Positions 9,603 through 17,919 of a DNA stretch of 64,000 nucleotides are shown one piece after another. Position numbers and translations under genes: made by a program. Within the stretch, counting starts at the first letter, position 1; the number at the start of each line of letters is the position of its first letter. The notes beneath the pieces are model-generated. The model saw nothing but the letters and a program-made list of their open reading frames with translations. It ran no database searches and was not told the origin of the DNA. This DNA comes from Vibrio ziniensis (lineage in GTDB: Bacteria; Pseudomonadota; Gammaproteobacteria; Enterobacterales; Vibrionaceae): assembly GCF_011064285.1 (NCBI RefSeq), contig NZ_CP049332.1:682001-746000 (forward strand), given 5' to 3'.

Positions 9603-10685
9603 TTAATTATTTACGATGTAGGTTTTATGAACTCGCTTAGTGAGCTTAATGACAAGCTCATAAGGAATGGTTCCAATGTGCTTAGAAACTTGCTCGATCG
9701 GTAGGTTGTCACCCCAAAATTCTACGCTATCACCTACTTTGTCTTGAGAATCAGGGCCTAAATCAACGGTGATCATGTCCATTGATACACGACCTGAGAT
9801 TGGCACAACACGCCCATTAACATAGACAGGAGTACCTTCTGGCGCAGTGCGAGGATAACCATCACCATAACCCATAGCCACAACACCGATATAAGTATCA
9901 CGTTGGGAAGTCCACGTTTCACCGTAACCAACGGGTTGATTTGCTTTGTGTTTGCGAACCGCAATGAGTATCGACTTTAGGGTCATACCACAATGCAACC
10001 CAAGGTCTTTACCGGTTTCATTCTCATTTGGACTGATGCCATAAAGTGCAATACCAGCACGCATGTAATCTAAGTGAGAATCTGGCCAATAGAGAATCCC
10101 AGCTGAGTTCGCCAAGGTTTTCGGGCCAGGAAAGCGGGAGGTTTGTGAAAGAAACAGATCGATTTGCTTTTGTGTTGAAGCAGAGGAAAGATCATCGGCA
10201 CAGTTAAAGTGACTCATAAAGCCAACAGGGCCCGCGAGTTTACCTGTCGCTTCTATTTGCTCAACATAGTCATTAAGTTCACAAGGTTGTACACCCAGAC
10301 GATGCATACCTGTGTCCAATTTTAGCCAGACTGTTACCGGTTCAGCCAATGTGGCATTCTTCAGATCATCTAACTGCTCTTGACAGTGAATCGCTGTTTG
10401 AAAGCCTTCGCGTGCCGCTATTTCTAGGTCGCTTTTACAAAAGCAACCTTCAAGAAGCAAAATGGGTTGTGTAATTCCGGAATTTCTTAACTCTTGCGCT
10501 TCTTCAATACGAGAAACCGCAAATACATCCGCCTGAGGTAGAGCTTGTGCGGTTTTTACCGCATTGTGACCGTAAGCATCGCCTTTGATAACCGCGACTA
10601 CAGGTTTATTTCCACATTTCTTTTTTAGCAAATCATAGTTATCACTAAGCGCTTTTAGATTGATAAGAGCTTCAGCTGTGATCAT
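9603..10685 (-). CDS. alr: Alanine racemase (PLP-dependent, fold type III)
   Basis: This enzyme interconverts L- and D-alanine, supplying D-Ala for peptidoglycan or consuming D-Ala. The PLP lysine is K34 in AVIKGDAYGH, the phosphate-contacting region is in the barrel, and the catalytic tyrosine lies in the C-terminal MGYGDGYPR motif. SGRVSMDMITVDL is also typical. I start at the second methionine (MITAEALINL, ATG at 10683-10685), which gives 360 residues, the normal Alr length, and has AGGACGG in front; the longer frame adds 11 residues to 10718. It is divergent from dgcN-dgcA-dat, so a link with D-amino acid use is plausible. No signal peptide is seen, unlike periplasmic broad-specificity Vibrio racemases (BsrV). 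Confidence 0.93.
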   Translation of the reverse strand: MITAEALINLKALSDNYDLLKKKCGNKPVVAVIKGDAYGHNAVKTAQALPQADVFAVSRIEEAQELRNSGITQPILLLEGCFCKSDLEIAAREGFQTAIHCQEQLDDLKNATLAEPVTVWLKLDTGMHRLGVQPCELNDYVEQIEATGKLAGPVGFMSHFNCADDLSSASTQKQIDLFLSQTSRFPGPKTLANSAGILYWPDSHLDYMRAGIALYGISPNENETGKDLGLHCGMTLKSILIAVRKHKANQPVGYGETWTSQRDTYIGVVAMGYGDGYPRTAPEGTPVYVNGRVVPISGRVSMDMITVDLGPDSQDKVGDSVEFWGDNLPIEQVSKHIGTIPYELVIKLTKRVHKTYIVNN

Positions 10686-11582
10686 TGAATCCGTCCTAAT
10701 TTGTACCTTGGTTTCCATTGCAGCTCAGAAATGGGGGCTTACTAAAGAGTAGCTATCATACTGAGTAAATCCTGTTTCTCCAACAGCGAACAACAGCTCG
10801 CAGGGGAAGATTTTATACATTTATTTAGCAATATACAGACCATGCTAACACCAGAGGTTTTACTAGTTTAAACGACTAATTTGGAGTTTTCTGTATGGAG
10901 AAAATCACTGCCTGATTTTTCTTTCTGATGAGAGCTCTAATATCTCTTTTATTCAGAATAATAATCTTAAATATTATCAAATCATGGTTTAATAAAATTA
11001 TTTTTTTTGTGATGTTAATGGGTTTTTATACTCATGTCTCTCTGTTGTAAAAGTGGTCAATATGTACGTGGTAGACAACAGTAAGATTAATACCACCGAT
11101 ATAACAGGCATTTATGGTGCAATCCGATCCAAAATGATGCAGTTACATATGATATTTATCATCGTCATCGAGGCTGAATTGTATACATTAATGTTTTTTA
11201 GTGCTCATGATCACAAAATAGAAAACACTAACAAAAATAAAAATATTGGTATTAATGGCTGTTTATTAGGTTTGGCTGAATTTTAGATATAACAACTAAA
11301 TTTTTGGTCAATAAAACAATCTTTCAATTTTGAACTACTCGGCTTTCATAAATCGCTGCATTTTTATTGTTAGGTGATATTTTATGTAAATTTTAAGATG
11401 CGAGTATTTATGCATTGTATTGTATTTATGTGAATAATAAATGCTTAAAAATGCCAATTATAGAAAATATATGAATAGATAGACGCTGTTTACCCTATTG
11501 TTGATAAGGATATTAAGCTGTAGGTTGTAAAGGTATTCAACATTAGTGTCTGGTCTAGCTGACCAAAATGGAGCAATAAAAG
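10686..11582. other. Long AT-rich divergent intergenic region
   Basis: About 900 bases between alr and dgcN. It must hold both promoters. A 77-codon frame at 11053-11286 starts in AT-rich sequence with a composition unlike a folded protein, so I do not call it. I saw no clear operator palindrome and no coding remnant. Confidence 0.5.
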
Positions 11583-12587
11583 ATGGAACTTAAACAACCG
11601 TATCTACTATTTTTGGGTGACGCTGCAGATTCACTCGCAGCAAAAGTGGCGCAAGGCGTAAAAACATGGCGCCCTGAATACTGTGTTGGTCAATTGAGAC
11701 TTGAAGCGTGTAACGCTGATGTCGGTCTGAAAGATCTGAATATTGCTCAGGCTAAAGAGGCGGGTGCAAAAACCTTAATTATCGGTGTTGCTAACCGTGG
11801 TGGCATTATCTCTCAAGAATGGATCTCTGTTCTTATTGAAGCTCTAGAAGCTGGTATGGATATCGCAGCTGGTTTGCACAACAAACTAACAGACATTCCT
11901 GAGCTTGTAGCGTGCGCAGCTAAAAATGGCTGTGCGCTATATGATGTGCGCTATCCAACCCAAGTTTACCCTGTCGCAAATGGTAAAAAGCGTTCGGGTA
12001 AACGTGTGTTGACTGTAGGAACAGACTGCTCAGTTGGCAAAATGTATACCTCGCTAGCTATCGAGAAAGAGATGAAAGAGCGTGGTGTGGATGCTGATTT
12101 TCGTGCCACAGGTCAAACCGGCATTTTGATTACTGGTGCAGGCGTGAGTGCTGACTGTGTTGTTGCCGATTTTATCGCTGGTGCGATTGAAACCATTACT
12201 CCAGCTAACGATCCACAACATTGGGATGTTATTGAAGGTCAAGGTTCTCTGTTCCATGCATCCTATGCTGGTGTTACAACAGGTCTTATTCATGGTTCTC
12301 AAGCTGATGCTTTGGTTCTTTGTCATGAACCAACTCGCGCTCATATGCGTGGTCTACCTGATTACCAACTACCGGGTTTAAAAGAGTGTATGGCAGCAAA
12401 TATTGCTACTGCTCGTTTAACTAACCCAGCGGTTAAATTTGTTGGTGTATCTATCAATACATCAGGTTTAAGTGAAAGTGATGCCATGGCTTATATGGAT
12501 AAAGTAGAGTCAGAAATAGGTTTGCCTGTTGTTGACCCATTCCGCCAAGGTGTAGCGCGTATTGTTGATAATCTTCTGGAGCTGTAA
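11583..12587 (+). CDS. dgcN: DgcN-type DUF1611 protein (D-glutamate N-acetyltransferase family), copy 1
   Basis: This is a 334-residue cytoplasmic protein of the DUF1611 family. The N-terminal Rossmann-like half ends near residue 130. A P-loop-like motif GTDCSVGKM (146-154) follows, then FRATGQTGIL (173-182) and DVIEGQGSL (215-223), which define the family. DUF1611 members adjacent to an epimerase-family enzyme have been described in marine bacteria as DgcN, which N-acetylates D-glutamate before DgcA epimerises it. That function is from memory of the family and not proved here. Its stop codon overlaps the dgcA start by one base (TAATG), so the two are translationally coupled. The ribosome-binding site is GGAG, 10 bases upstream. 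Confidence 0.8.
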   Translation: MELKQPYLLFLGDAADSLAAKVAQGVKTWRPEYCVGQLRLEACNADVGLKDLNIAQAKEAGAKTLIIGVANRGGIISQEWISVLIEALEAGMDIAAGLHNKLTDIPELVACAAKNGCALYDVRYPTQVYPVANGKKRSGKRVLTVGTDCSVGKMYTSLAIEKEMKERGVDADFRATGQTGILITGAGVSADCVVADFIAGAIETITPANDPQHWDVIEGQGSLFHASYAGVTTGLIHGSQADALVLCHEPTRAHMRGLPDYQLPGLKECMAANIATARLTNPAVKFVGVSINTSGLSESDAMAYMDKVESEIGLPVVDPFRQGVARIVDNLLEL

Positions 12588-13561
12588 TGAAGGTAAAACT
12601 CTACACTCAACGTTGGCCTATTCGTGGTAGCTTTACTATTTCTCGCGGCAGTAAAACCCAAGCGGAGACCATCATTGTTGAGATTGAGAACCAGGGGTTG
12701 ATTGGGCGAGGGGAATGTGTTCCTTACGCCCGCTATGGTGAGTCGATTGCGAGTGTTTTGCAGCAAATCACGGATGTTATTCCAGAAATTGAAAGTGGAA
12801 TCACACGTGAACAACTTCAACCACTGCTGCCTGCTTGTGCGGCAAGAAATGCGGTCGACTGTGCGATGTGGGATCTGGAATGCAAGCAAAGTGGGCAGTC
12901 GGTGTGGACGCAAGTTGGCTTGCAAGCTGAATCATTGACAACAGCGTATACCTTATCGCTCGACACTCCAGAAAATATGGAGAAAACGGCGATTGAGAAT
13001 GCCTTCCGACCTTTGCTGAAACTGAAGCTCGGAGGTCCAGAGGATTTAGCTCGTGTGCAAGCGGTTCGTCGCGGAGCACCAAACGCGAAAATCATTCTCG
13101 ATGCAAACGAAGCATGGACAGTCGAGGCCTATATCCAGCTAATTCCTGAGTTAATAAAACTTGATGTGGCTATGATAGAGCAACCCTTCCACGCGGATCA
13201 GGACTCTGTATTGGCTTCGTTAGAACGCCCGATCCCGATCTGTGCTGATGAGTCATGCCATGACCGACATAGCCTTGAGAAAGTCGTTGGGCTTTATGAC
13301 ACGATCAACATCAAACTCGATAAAACCGGTGGATTGACAGAGGCACTCAAGCTCAAAGCACAGGCACAATCATTGGGTTTACGAATCATGGTTGGATGTA
13401 TGGTTTCATCCTCATTGAGCATGGCGCCCGCTTTTGTAGTTGCACAAGGCGCTGAGGTTGTAGACCTAGATGGGCCGTTATTACTCAGTGAAGACATTGA
13501 AAACGGATTTGAATTTGAAAACAATTCTATGCTGCCCTTTCAACAAAAGCTGTGGGGGTAA
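12587..13561 (+). CDS. dgcA: DgcA-type enolase-superfamily epimerase (N-acetyl-D-glutamate racemase / dipeptide epimerase family), copy 1
   Basis: This 324-residue enolase-superfamily enzyme has the full acid-sugar/epimerase active site. The base pair K145-L-K147 and K246 are present, and the metal ligands are D172, E198 and D221. General annotation would be L-Ala-D/L-Glu epimerase. The partner dgcN instead suggests N-acetyl-glutamate epimerisation, giving N-acetyl-L-glutamate that a deacylase would turn into L-glutamate. It overlaps dgcN by one base and lies 9 bases before the transaminase gene. A second copy (59687-60670) is clearly diverged but keeps every catalytic residue. The cap-domain loop near residues 14-30, which sets specificity, differs between the copies. 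Confidence 0.8.
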   Translation: MKVKLYTQRWPIRGSFTISRGSKTQAETIIVEIENQGLIGRGECVPYARYGESIASVLQQITDVIPEIESGITREQLQPLLPACAARNAVDCAMWDLECKQSGQSVWTQVGLQAESLTTAYTLSLDTPENMEKTAIENAFRPLLKLKLGGPEDLARVQAVRRGAPNAKIILDANEAWTVEAYIQLIPELIKLDVAMIEQPFHADQDSVLASLERPIPICADESCHDRHSLEKVVGLYDTINIKLDKTGGLTEALKLKAQAQSLGLRIMVGCMVSSSLSMAPAFVVAQGAEVVDLDGPLLLSEDIENGFEFENNSMLPFQQKLWG

Positions 13562-13570
13562 GGAGAAACA

Positions 13571-14428
13571 ATGGAACGTATCGTATATCTAAATGGCGAA
13601 TTTATCGTTGAAAGTGAAGCAAAAGTATCGGTGTTCGATCGCGGCTTCCTTTTTGCTGACGCCGTTTATGAAGTAACAGCAGTTCTAGGTGGCAAACTCA
13701 TTGACCATCAAGGACATCTTGCGCGTTTAGAACGCTCGTCAAAAGAACTGGGTATAAAGATGCCTGTGACAGGCGATCAGTTAATGGACATTCAGCGTGA
13801 ACTCATCAAAAGAAACGATTTAGTTGAAGGTGGGATTTATCTGCAACTGACTCGCGGAGACGAAGGTGATCGTGACTTTTCCTATAGTGACGACATTGAG
13901 CCAACTTTGGTTTTGTTCACCCAGGCCAGAAGTCTGATTAACAGTCCGAAGACTCAATCGGGTATTAAAGTGATCTCGTTTGATGATATTCGTTGGCGCC
14001 GTCGTGATATCAAAACAACCAGCTTGCTACCTGCATGTATGGCTAAGCATGTTGCTCACGCTGCGGGGGCAGAGGATGTCTGGCTAATTGAAGATGGCTT
14101 TGTGACTGAAGGTGGTTCTAGCAATGTGTACATAGTCACTCAAGGCAATGTTTTAGTCACTCGTCCTCTAAGCAACGATATTCTGCACGGTATTACGCGA
14201 GCATCATTGATGAAGTTGGCTCAAGAGCTGAACTTAACCATCGAAGAGCGTCTGTTCACTATTGAAGAGGCTTATGATGCTAAAGAGGCGTTTATTAGCT
14301 CTGCGACGACGTTTGTTTGGCCTGTTGTGGCAATAGACGATAAACCAATTGGTAATGGTAAGCCGGGAGATATCGCGCTGAAGCTACGTGATATCTATAT
14401 TAAAACGGCGCTAGAGCTCGCTGAATAA
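13571..14428 (+). CDS. dat: D-amino acid transaminase (fold-type IV PLP aminotransferase)
   Basis: This 285-residue enzyme should exchange the amino group between D-amino acids and 2-oxo acids, typically D-Ala + 2-oxoglutarate to pyruvate + D-Glu. The PLP lysine is K148 in RDIKTTSLLPACMAK. The N-terminal VFDRGFLFADAVYEV and the C-terminal EGGSSNVYIV and ILHGITR segments are class-IV signatures, and the length matches Bacillus D-AAT. It is the third gene of the dgcN-dgcA operon and ends at a strong terminator. The context suggests funnelling D-amino acids into D-glutamate, which DgcN and DgcA would then convert. A branched-chain L-specific activity cannot be ruled out, but the neighbours argue against it. 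Confidence 0.85.
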   Translation: MERIVYLNGEFIVESEAKVSVFDRGFLFADAVYEVTAVLGGKLIDHQGHLARLERSSKELGIKMPVTGDQLMDIQRELIKRNDLVEGGIYLQLTRGDEGDRDFSYSDDIEPTLVLFTQARSLINSPKTQSGIKVISFDDIRWRRRDIKTTSLLPACMAKHVAHAAGAEDVWLIEDGFVTEGGSSNVYIVTQGNVLVTRPLSNDILHGITRASLMKLAQELNLTIEERLFTIEEAYDAKEAFISSATTFVWPVVAIDDKPIGNGKPGDIALKLRDIYIKTALELAE

Positions 14429-14531
14429 TCCCTATTCAATGCTGCCGCATTTGCTCGGTTAACCGACCATAAAATGATGATTACGATTATTTTGATTACA
14501 TAGTGACGTTGGCTAGGTTGATTATAAGAGC

Positions 14532-14559
14532 AAAACACCCGACATTTGTCGGGTGTTTT
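14532..14559. terminator. Bidirectional terminator between dat and a thioesterase gene
   Basis: A perfect 13-bp stem (14532-14544 with 14547-14559) has a tight 2-base loop and A/T tails on both sides, between convergent genes. Confidence 0.9.
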
Positions 14560-14560
14560 T

Positions 14561-15055
14561 TTATCTGTCGGTCTTTAGGTATTTAACATGCGCTTCCATT
14601 TCTTCACCGATTTCAGTTCGCATGTTCATCAGTCGAATCGCTGAATTTCTAAGAGCAATGTCTTCAGCTGTTTCTGGCACCCATTCCGGTACGGCTGTTG
14701 GTTTGCCATTCTCATCAACGGCAACCATGATAACGATACAATGTGTGGTTAAGCGGTTTTTCAACTCTTTCGGATCGCTCGCTTGCACGTCTATGGCAAT
14801 GTGCATAGACGTTTTGCCTGTATAGATGACTTTGGCGCTGACCTCAACGATGTTGCCAACATGGATAGGAGCAACGAAGCGAATTCCGCCAGCATAAGCG
14901 GTAATACAGTATTTACCACTCCACGCTGCTGAACAAGCGTACGCAGCCAAGTCGATCCATTTCATTACTGCGCCACCATGAACTTTACCACCAAAGTTCA
15001 CGTCGCCAGGCTCTGCTAAAAAACGAAGGGTACTTTCTCTTTTGCCATTACTCAT
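14561..15055 (-). CDS. Acyl-CoA thioesterase, hotdog fold (YciA/ACOT type)
   Basis: This 164-residue single-hotdog thioesterase hydrolyses acyl-CoA to free acid and CoA in the cytoplasm. The family motif is NFGGKVHGGAVMKWIDLAA, with the catalytic Asn/Asp region near residues 20-36. SDPKELKNRLTTHCIVIMVAVDENGKP is the usual second half. Its length matches YciA-like and Vibrio acyl-CoA thioesterases, which work on medium to long chains; the actual substrate is not readable. It is a single gene convergent with dat. Confidence 0.88.
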   Translation of the reverse strand: MSNGKRESTLRFLAEPGDVNFGGKVHGGAVMKWIDLAAYACSAAWSGKYCITAYAGGIRFVAPIHVGNIVEVSAKVIYTGKTSMHIAIDVQASDPKELKNRLTTHCIVIMVAVDENGKPTAVPEWVPETAEDIALRNSAIRLMNMRTEIGEEMEAHVKYLKTDR

Positions 15056-15446
15056 CGGCGCTTCCGTGTCCTATCTGTAAATAAAGCGATATATTGTAAC
15101 AGCCAAACCAGTGACTGCAGAAAAAGTGTACCACACTTTTGACCGTATACTATAGACGTGGTTGGTTGGACTAGACGTTAAGGATCTCATAAAAAACGTC
15201 ATATACGGTGTTCGTGATTACGACAGAGGTCTGCACTGAGCCTTTGTGTTAAAGAAGCTATGTTTACGCATGGTTAGATATGGATTTACTCTAGTAACAG
15301 TGAGTTAAAGGGTGGTATCTATTGTACATGAGTTAATTATCACATATATCAATAAATACAATATCTTATTTGATCACGGAGCCATTTTTTTAAGTACGTA
15401 TTGAATATTATCTATACCGACTTCGACGTATATACGTAGGCGTGTA
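15056..15446. other. Intergenic region with a short perfect hairpin
   Basis: About 390 bases hold the thioesterase promoter (minus) and that of the small gene at 15447. The one structure I can point to is an 8-bp perfect inverted repeat at 15122-15140 (3-base loop). It could be an operator or weak terminator. A palindromic ACGTATATACGT occurs at about 15427-15438, close before the next start codon. Confidence 0.45.
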
Positions 15447-15683
15447 ATGATTATTCAATATTGTAAAAAATGTGGTAAAGAAACAGAGCATAAAGAGCTG
15501 ATTAAGCAAAAACCTTCCAAGTACGGGAAGAGTAAGCAAGAACAATTCAAAGCATTTATTGAAGGATTCTTTGGCGGTATGGCTAGCCCAGCGGGGGCGG
15601 CGTTAGACCTAGTTGATAGATATGTGGAATGTAATGAGTGTGGTCTTAAAACACTCGATAACCAAGGCGAAGAGTTTCTTTAG
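15447..15683 (+). CDS. Small zinc-ribbon-like protein of unknown function
   Basis: This 78-residue protein has two CxxC pairs, YCKKCG at residues 5-10 and ECNECG near residues 66-71. They flank a basic linker and a GGMASPAGAALDL helix, so the protein should fold as a zinc ribbon with an insertion. The function is unknown. It lies 12 bases before a small membrane-protein gene and is probably co-transcribed with it. No convincing Shine-Dalgarno is seen before the ATG, but the motif spacing supports this frame. Confidence 0.65.
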   Translation: MIIQYCKKCGKETEHKELIKQKPSKYGKSKQEQFKAFIEGFFGGMASPAGAALDLVDRYVECNECGLKTLDNQGEEFL

Positions 15684-15695
15684 CTGATTGTTAAT

Positions 15696-16031
15696 ATGAG
15701 TAAATTTTTGAATACCATACTGTTTGAAATACTGGTTATTACCTTGGTAATGTACTTTCTTCGTTCGTTTTTCGAATATTTTTCCGAAATACCTCTCGTT
15801 GATTACTTAGCATATAGTGGTATAGGAGTATCGTTAATAGCCGCTGCCTTAATAGGTGATAACTCGTCAGTCAGTATGAATTTATTCGGCAACTTAGTGA
15901 AACGTGAATCTATAGATCATGATCTTAATCTCTCTGGCAGTGGTGATAAAAGCACTTTTCCCTTCCGTTTAGGAGTAATAGATATCTTGTTGCTTGTGGT
16001 CAGTGGAATACTCGCATACTTATCGGCTTAA
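15696..16031 (+). CDS. Small inner-membrane protein of unknown function
   Basis: This 111-residue protein has three predicted hydrophobic segments: about residues 5-24, 34-54 and 92-110. Between the last two lies a polar stretch carrying SGSGDKS. The orientation suggests a small integral inner-membrane protein with one soluble loop. I do not recognise a family. It follows the zinc-ribbon gene by 12 bases; the pair may act together, but the sequence does not say in what. Confidence 0.6.
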   Translation: MSKFLNTILFEILVITLVMYFLRSFFEYFSEIPLVDYLAYSGIGVSLIAAALIGDNSSVSMNLFGNLVKRESIDHDLNLSGSGDKSTFPFRLGVIDILLLVVSGILAYLSA

Positions 16032-16169
16032 CAAGACCGCTAGCTATCGCTATTCTTTTGCACATCAGAGAATTGGTCAGATTTATTCTCTTTGCTGACC
16101 ATTTACGTCTGATTATTAGTTTGTTGTTAAAAATACAATTCTTGATGTAAATAAGACAACGAAATAGTT

Positions 16170-17753
16170 TTATTTTGTAGACTTAGCTATTTGTACTCTT
16201 AACTTCTTACCCATTTTAAACAAGTTACCTCTATCCACTTGTAAGAAGACCGCCGCTTGTGACCAAATGCCATTGTTGAGCTCCAATGCATGTTCAATAA
16301 GCTGCTTCTGAAAGCTCTCTACTGCTTCTCGCATCGGCATGGATGACGTTGGAAAAAGGGCAGATGTTTTTTTCTTTGATCTGCCATGATCGGTGTGACC
16401 AATCAAATCAAAATCATTGCTAAAATGTTGCGGTGCAATTAACTCTGACTGGGTGCGCATCGCGTGCAAACCTGCTCGCATCAAGGTATGTTCCAATTCG
16501 CGTACGTTGCCTAGCCAAGGTTGTCTCTCTAGTATTTGCAGTGCTTTAGGATGAATGTGTAGCGTTTTCAGGTTGAACTGGCAGCGAATGTTATCCAGTA
16601 TATGTCCGACCAATACAGGTACATCACCTTCACGATTTCGAAGAGGAGGGACATGGATTGGAAAGACGTTTAAGCGGTGAAACAGATCGGATCGGAAACG
16701 TCCTTGTGTGACTTCTTCAGCGAGATCTCTGTTGGTTGCAGCGATGATACGAACATCGACGATATGGTTTTTGTCCGCTCCTACTCGTTGAACTTCACCT
16801 TGTTGAATAACACGTAGTAGCTTAGCTTGCAGCAGCAAAGGTAGCTCACCTATTTCATCAAGAAAGATAGTACCGCCGTCAGCGAGTTCAAATTTGCCTG
16901 CTCGTGGAGTATTGGCGCCAGTAAATGCCCCTTTTACATGCCCAAACAGTTCACTTTCTGCGATAGATTCGGGTAGCGCAGCGCAATTAACATAAACCAT
17001 AGGTTTATCACTGCGCAGGCTTTGTGCATGTATCTGATGAGCGACCACTTCCTTGCCTGTGCCAGTTTCACCACTGATTAAAACCGCGTAGTTTGAGTGG
17101 GCAACCATCTCGATATTGGCGGTAAGTCTCTTGATCTGAGGGCTGACACCCACCAACTTTCCGCCTTTGTTTCGCGCTTCGTTGATCAATAATTGATTCA
17201 CGGAATGTTGTTGTCGGTTGGCTTTATTTAAAGCTTCAAACAGGCTGATGTTACGGATGATTCCAGCTGCCAAAGCAGCAAAAGTCTCAATGGTTTTGTC
17301 ATCAATGTTATCGAACGCGTTTGGTTTAGCTGCGTCTAGCGTTAACGCACCAACCAATGTATCCCCCACATAAAGGCTGCAGCCCATGCACGAATGAACA
17401 TCAATGCTGTGGTGAATATCTTCACTCAATAGACCGTCAAATGGATCTGGCAGGCTTGAGCTTTCAGGAAAACGCACTGGTTTACGGTTAGCTAATATCA
17501 TCGCCAAACGTGGATGAACATCGGGTAGAAATCGACGACCGAACACTTCTGTAGATAACCCACTGATAGCAATCGGCACCAAATGTTGTTCGTTATCGAG
17601 AGTAAACAGGGCGCTGGCATCACAAGGAAGCAACAGGTGTAAAGCATCGATAAGCTTCTGATAATGCTGAGTTGAGGGCTCGCTCATATTCAGTTCAACA
17701 GCGATGTTTAGCAGTACCTGTTCTATGGAAGGTTTGGTCTCCTGAGGGTTCAT
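16170..17753 (-). CDS. norR: NorR, nitric-oxide-sensing sigma-54 activator
   Basis: This 527-residue activator senses nitric oxide and drives sigma-54 transcription. The N-terminal GAF domain (about 20-175) carries plausible non-haem iron ligands R82, D103/D106, H120-x-C122 and D140, matching the E. coli arrangement. The AAA+ domain has Walker A GETGTGKE (228-235), the sigma-54 contact loop GAFTGA (275-280) and Walker B (296-301). A Fis-type helix-turn-helix ends the protein. It is divergent from nnrS. The 166-bp gap contains two GT-N7-AC sites and a -24/-12 promoter, so nnrS should be its target. Confidence 0.94.
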   Translation of the reverse strand: MNPQETKPSIEQVLLNIAVELNMSEPSTQHYQKLIDALHLLLPCDASALFTLDNEQHLVPIAISGLSTEVFGRRFLPDVHPRLAMILANRKPVRFPESSSLPDPFDGLLSEDIHHSIDVHSCMGCSLYVGDTLVGALTLDAAKPNAFDNIDDKTIETFAALAAGIIRNISLFEALNKANRQQHSVNQLLINEARNKGGKLVGVSPQIKRLTANIEMVAHSNYAVLISGETGTGKEVVAHQIHAQSLRSDKPMVYVNCAALPESIAESELFGHVKGAFTGANTPRAGKFELADGGTIFLDEIGELPLLLQAKLLRVIQQGEVQRVGADKNHIVDVRIIAATNRDLAEEVTQGRFRSDLFHRLNVFPIHVPPLRNREGDVPVLVGHILDNIRCQFNLKTLHIHPKALQILERQPWLGNVRELEHTLMRAGLHAMRTQSELIAPQHFSNDFDLIGHTDHGRSKKKTSALFPTSSMPMREAVESFQKQLIEHALELNNGIWSQAAVFLQVDRGNLFKMGKKLRVQIAKSTK

Positions 17754-17789
17754 TTAGCTATCCAGTATGCGATAAAATGAATGTATGAT

Positions 17790-17800
17790 GTATTTAATAC
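17790..17800. promoter_or_regulatory. NorR-type binding site 1
   Basis: GT-N7-AC as a perfect palindrome (GTATTTAATAC). It lies exactly 20 bases from site 2 and about 67 bases upstream of the -24 element, as expected for an enhancer site of NorR. Confidence 0.6.
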
Positions 17801-17809
17801 AACAATAAT

Positions 17810-17820
17810 GTCAAGCAGAC
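17810..17820. promoter_or_regulatory. NorR-type binding site 2
   Basis: GT-CAAGCAG-AC fits the GT-N7-AC NorR consensus, within a wider GTC...GAC symmetry. The 20-base centre-to-centre spacing to site 1 puts both on the same face of the helix. Confidence 0.6.
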
Positions 17821-17854
17821 AAATTTAATGTTATTAAAAATCAATAAATTAAAG

Positions 17855-17871
17855 TTGGCTTGGTTCGTGCA
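17855..17871 (+). promoter_or_regulatory. Sigma-54 promoter of nnrS
   Basis: TTGGC at 17855-17859 and TGCA at 17868-17871 place GG (17857-17858) and GC (17869-17870) exactly 12 bases apart, the -24/-12 geometry of sigma-54. Transcription should begin near 17881, which excludes any nnrS start codon before that. Confidence 0.75.
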
Positions 17872-17919
17872 ATTACATTTTCTTCGTTATTAATATGTAT
17901 TGTTAGGAACCGCTTGTTT

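Noticed and set aside
11053..11286. 77-codon frame between alr and dgcN
   Set aside because: It lies in AT-rich DNA, is rich in Asn, Ile and Lys without protein-like pattern, and has no convincing ribosome-binding site.
12491..13095. Several antisense frames across dgcN and dgcA copy 1
   Set aside because: All mirror real coding sequence; low-complexity products and no start signals.
17860..17919. N-terminal extension of nnrS by 20 residues
   Set aside because: The sigma-54 promoter (17855-17871) overlaps it, so this part is upstream of or at the transcription start.
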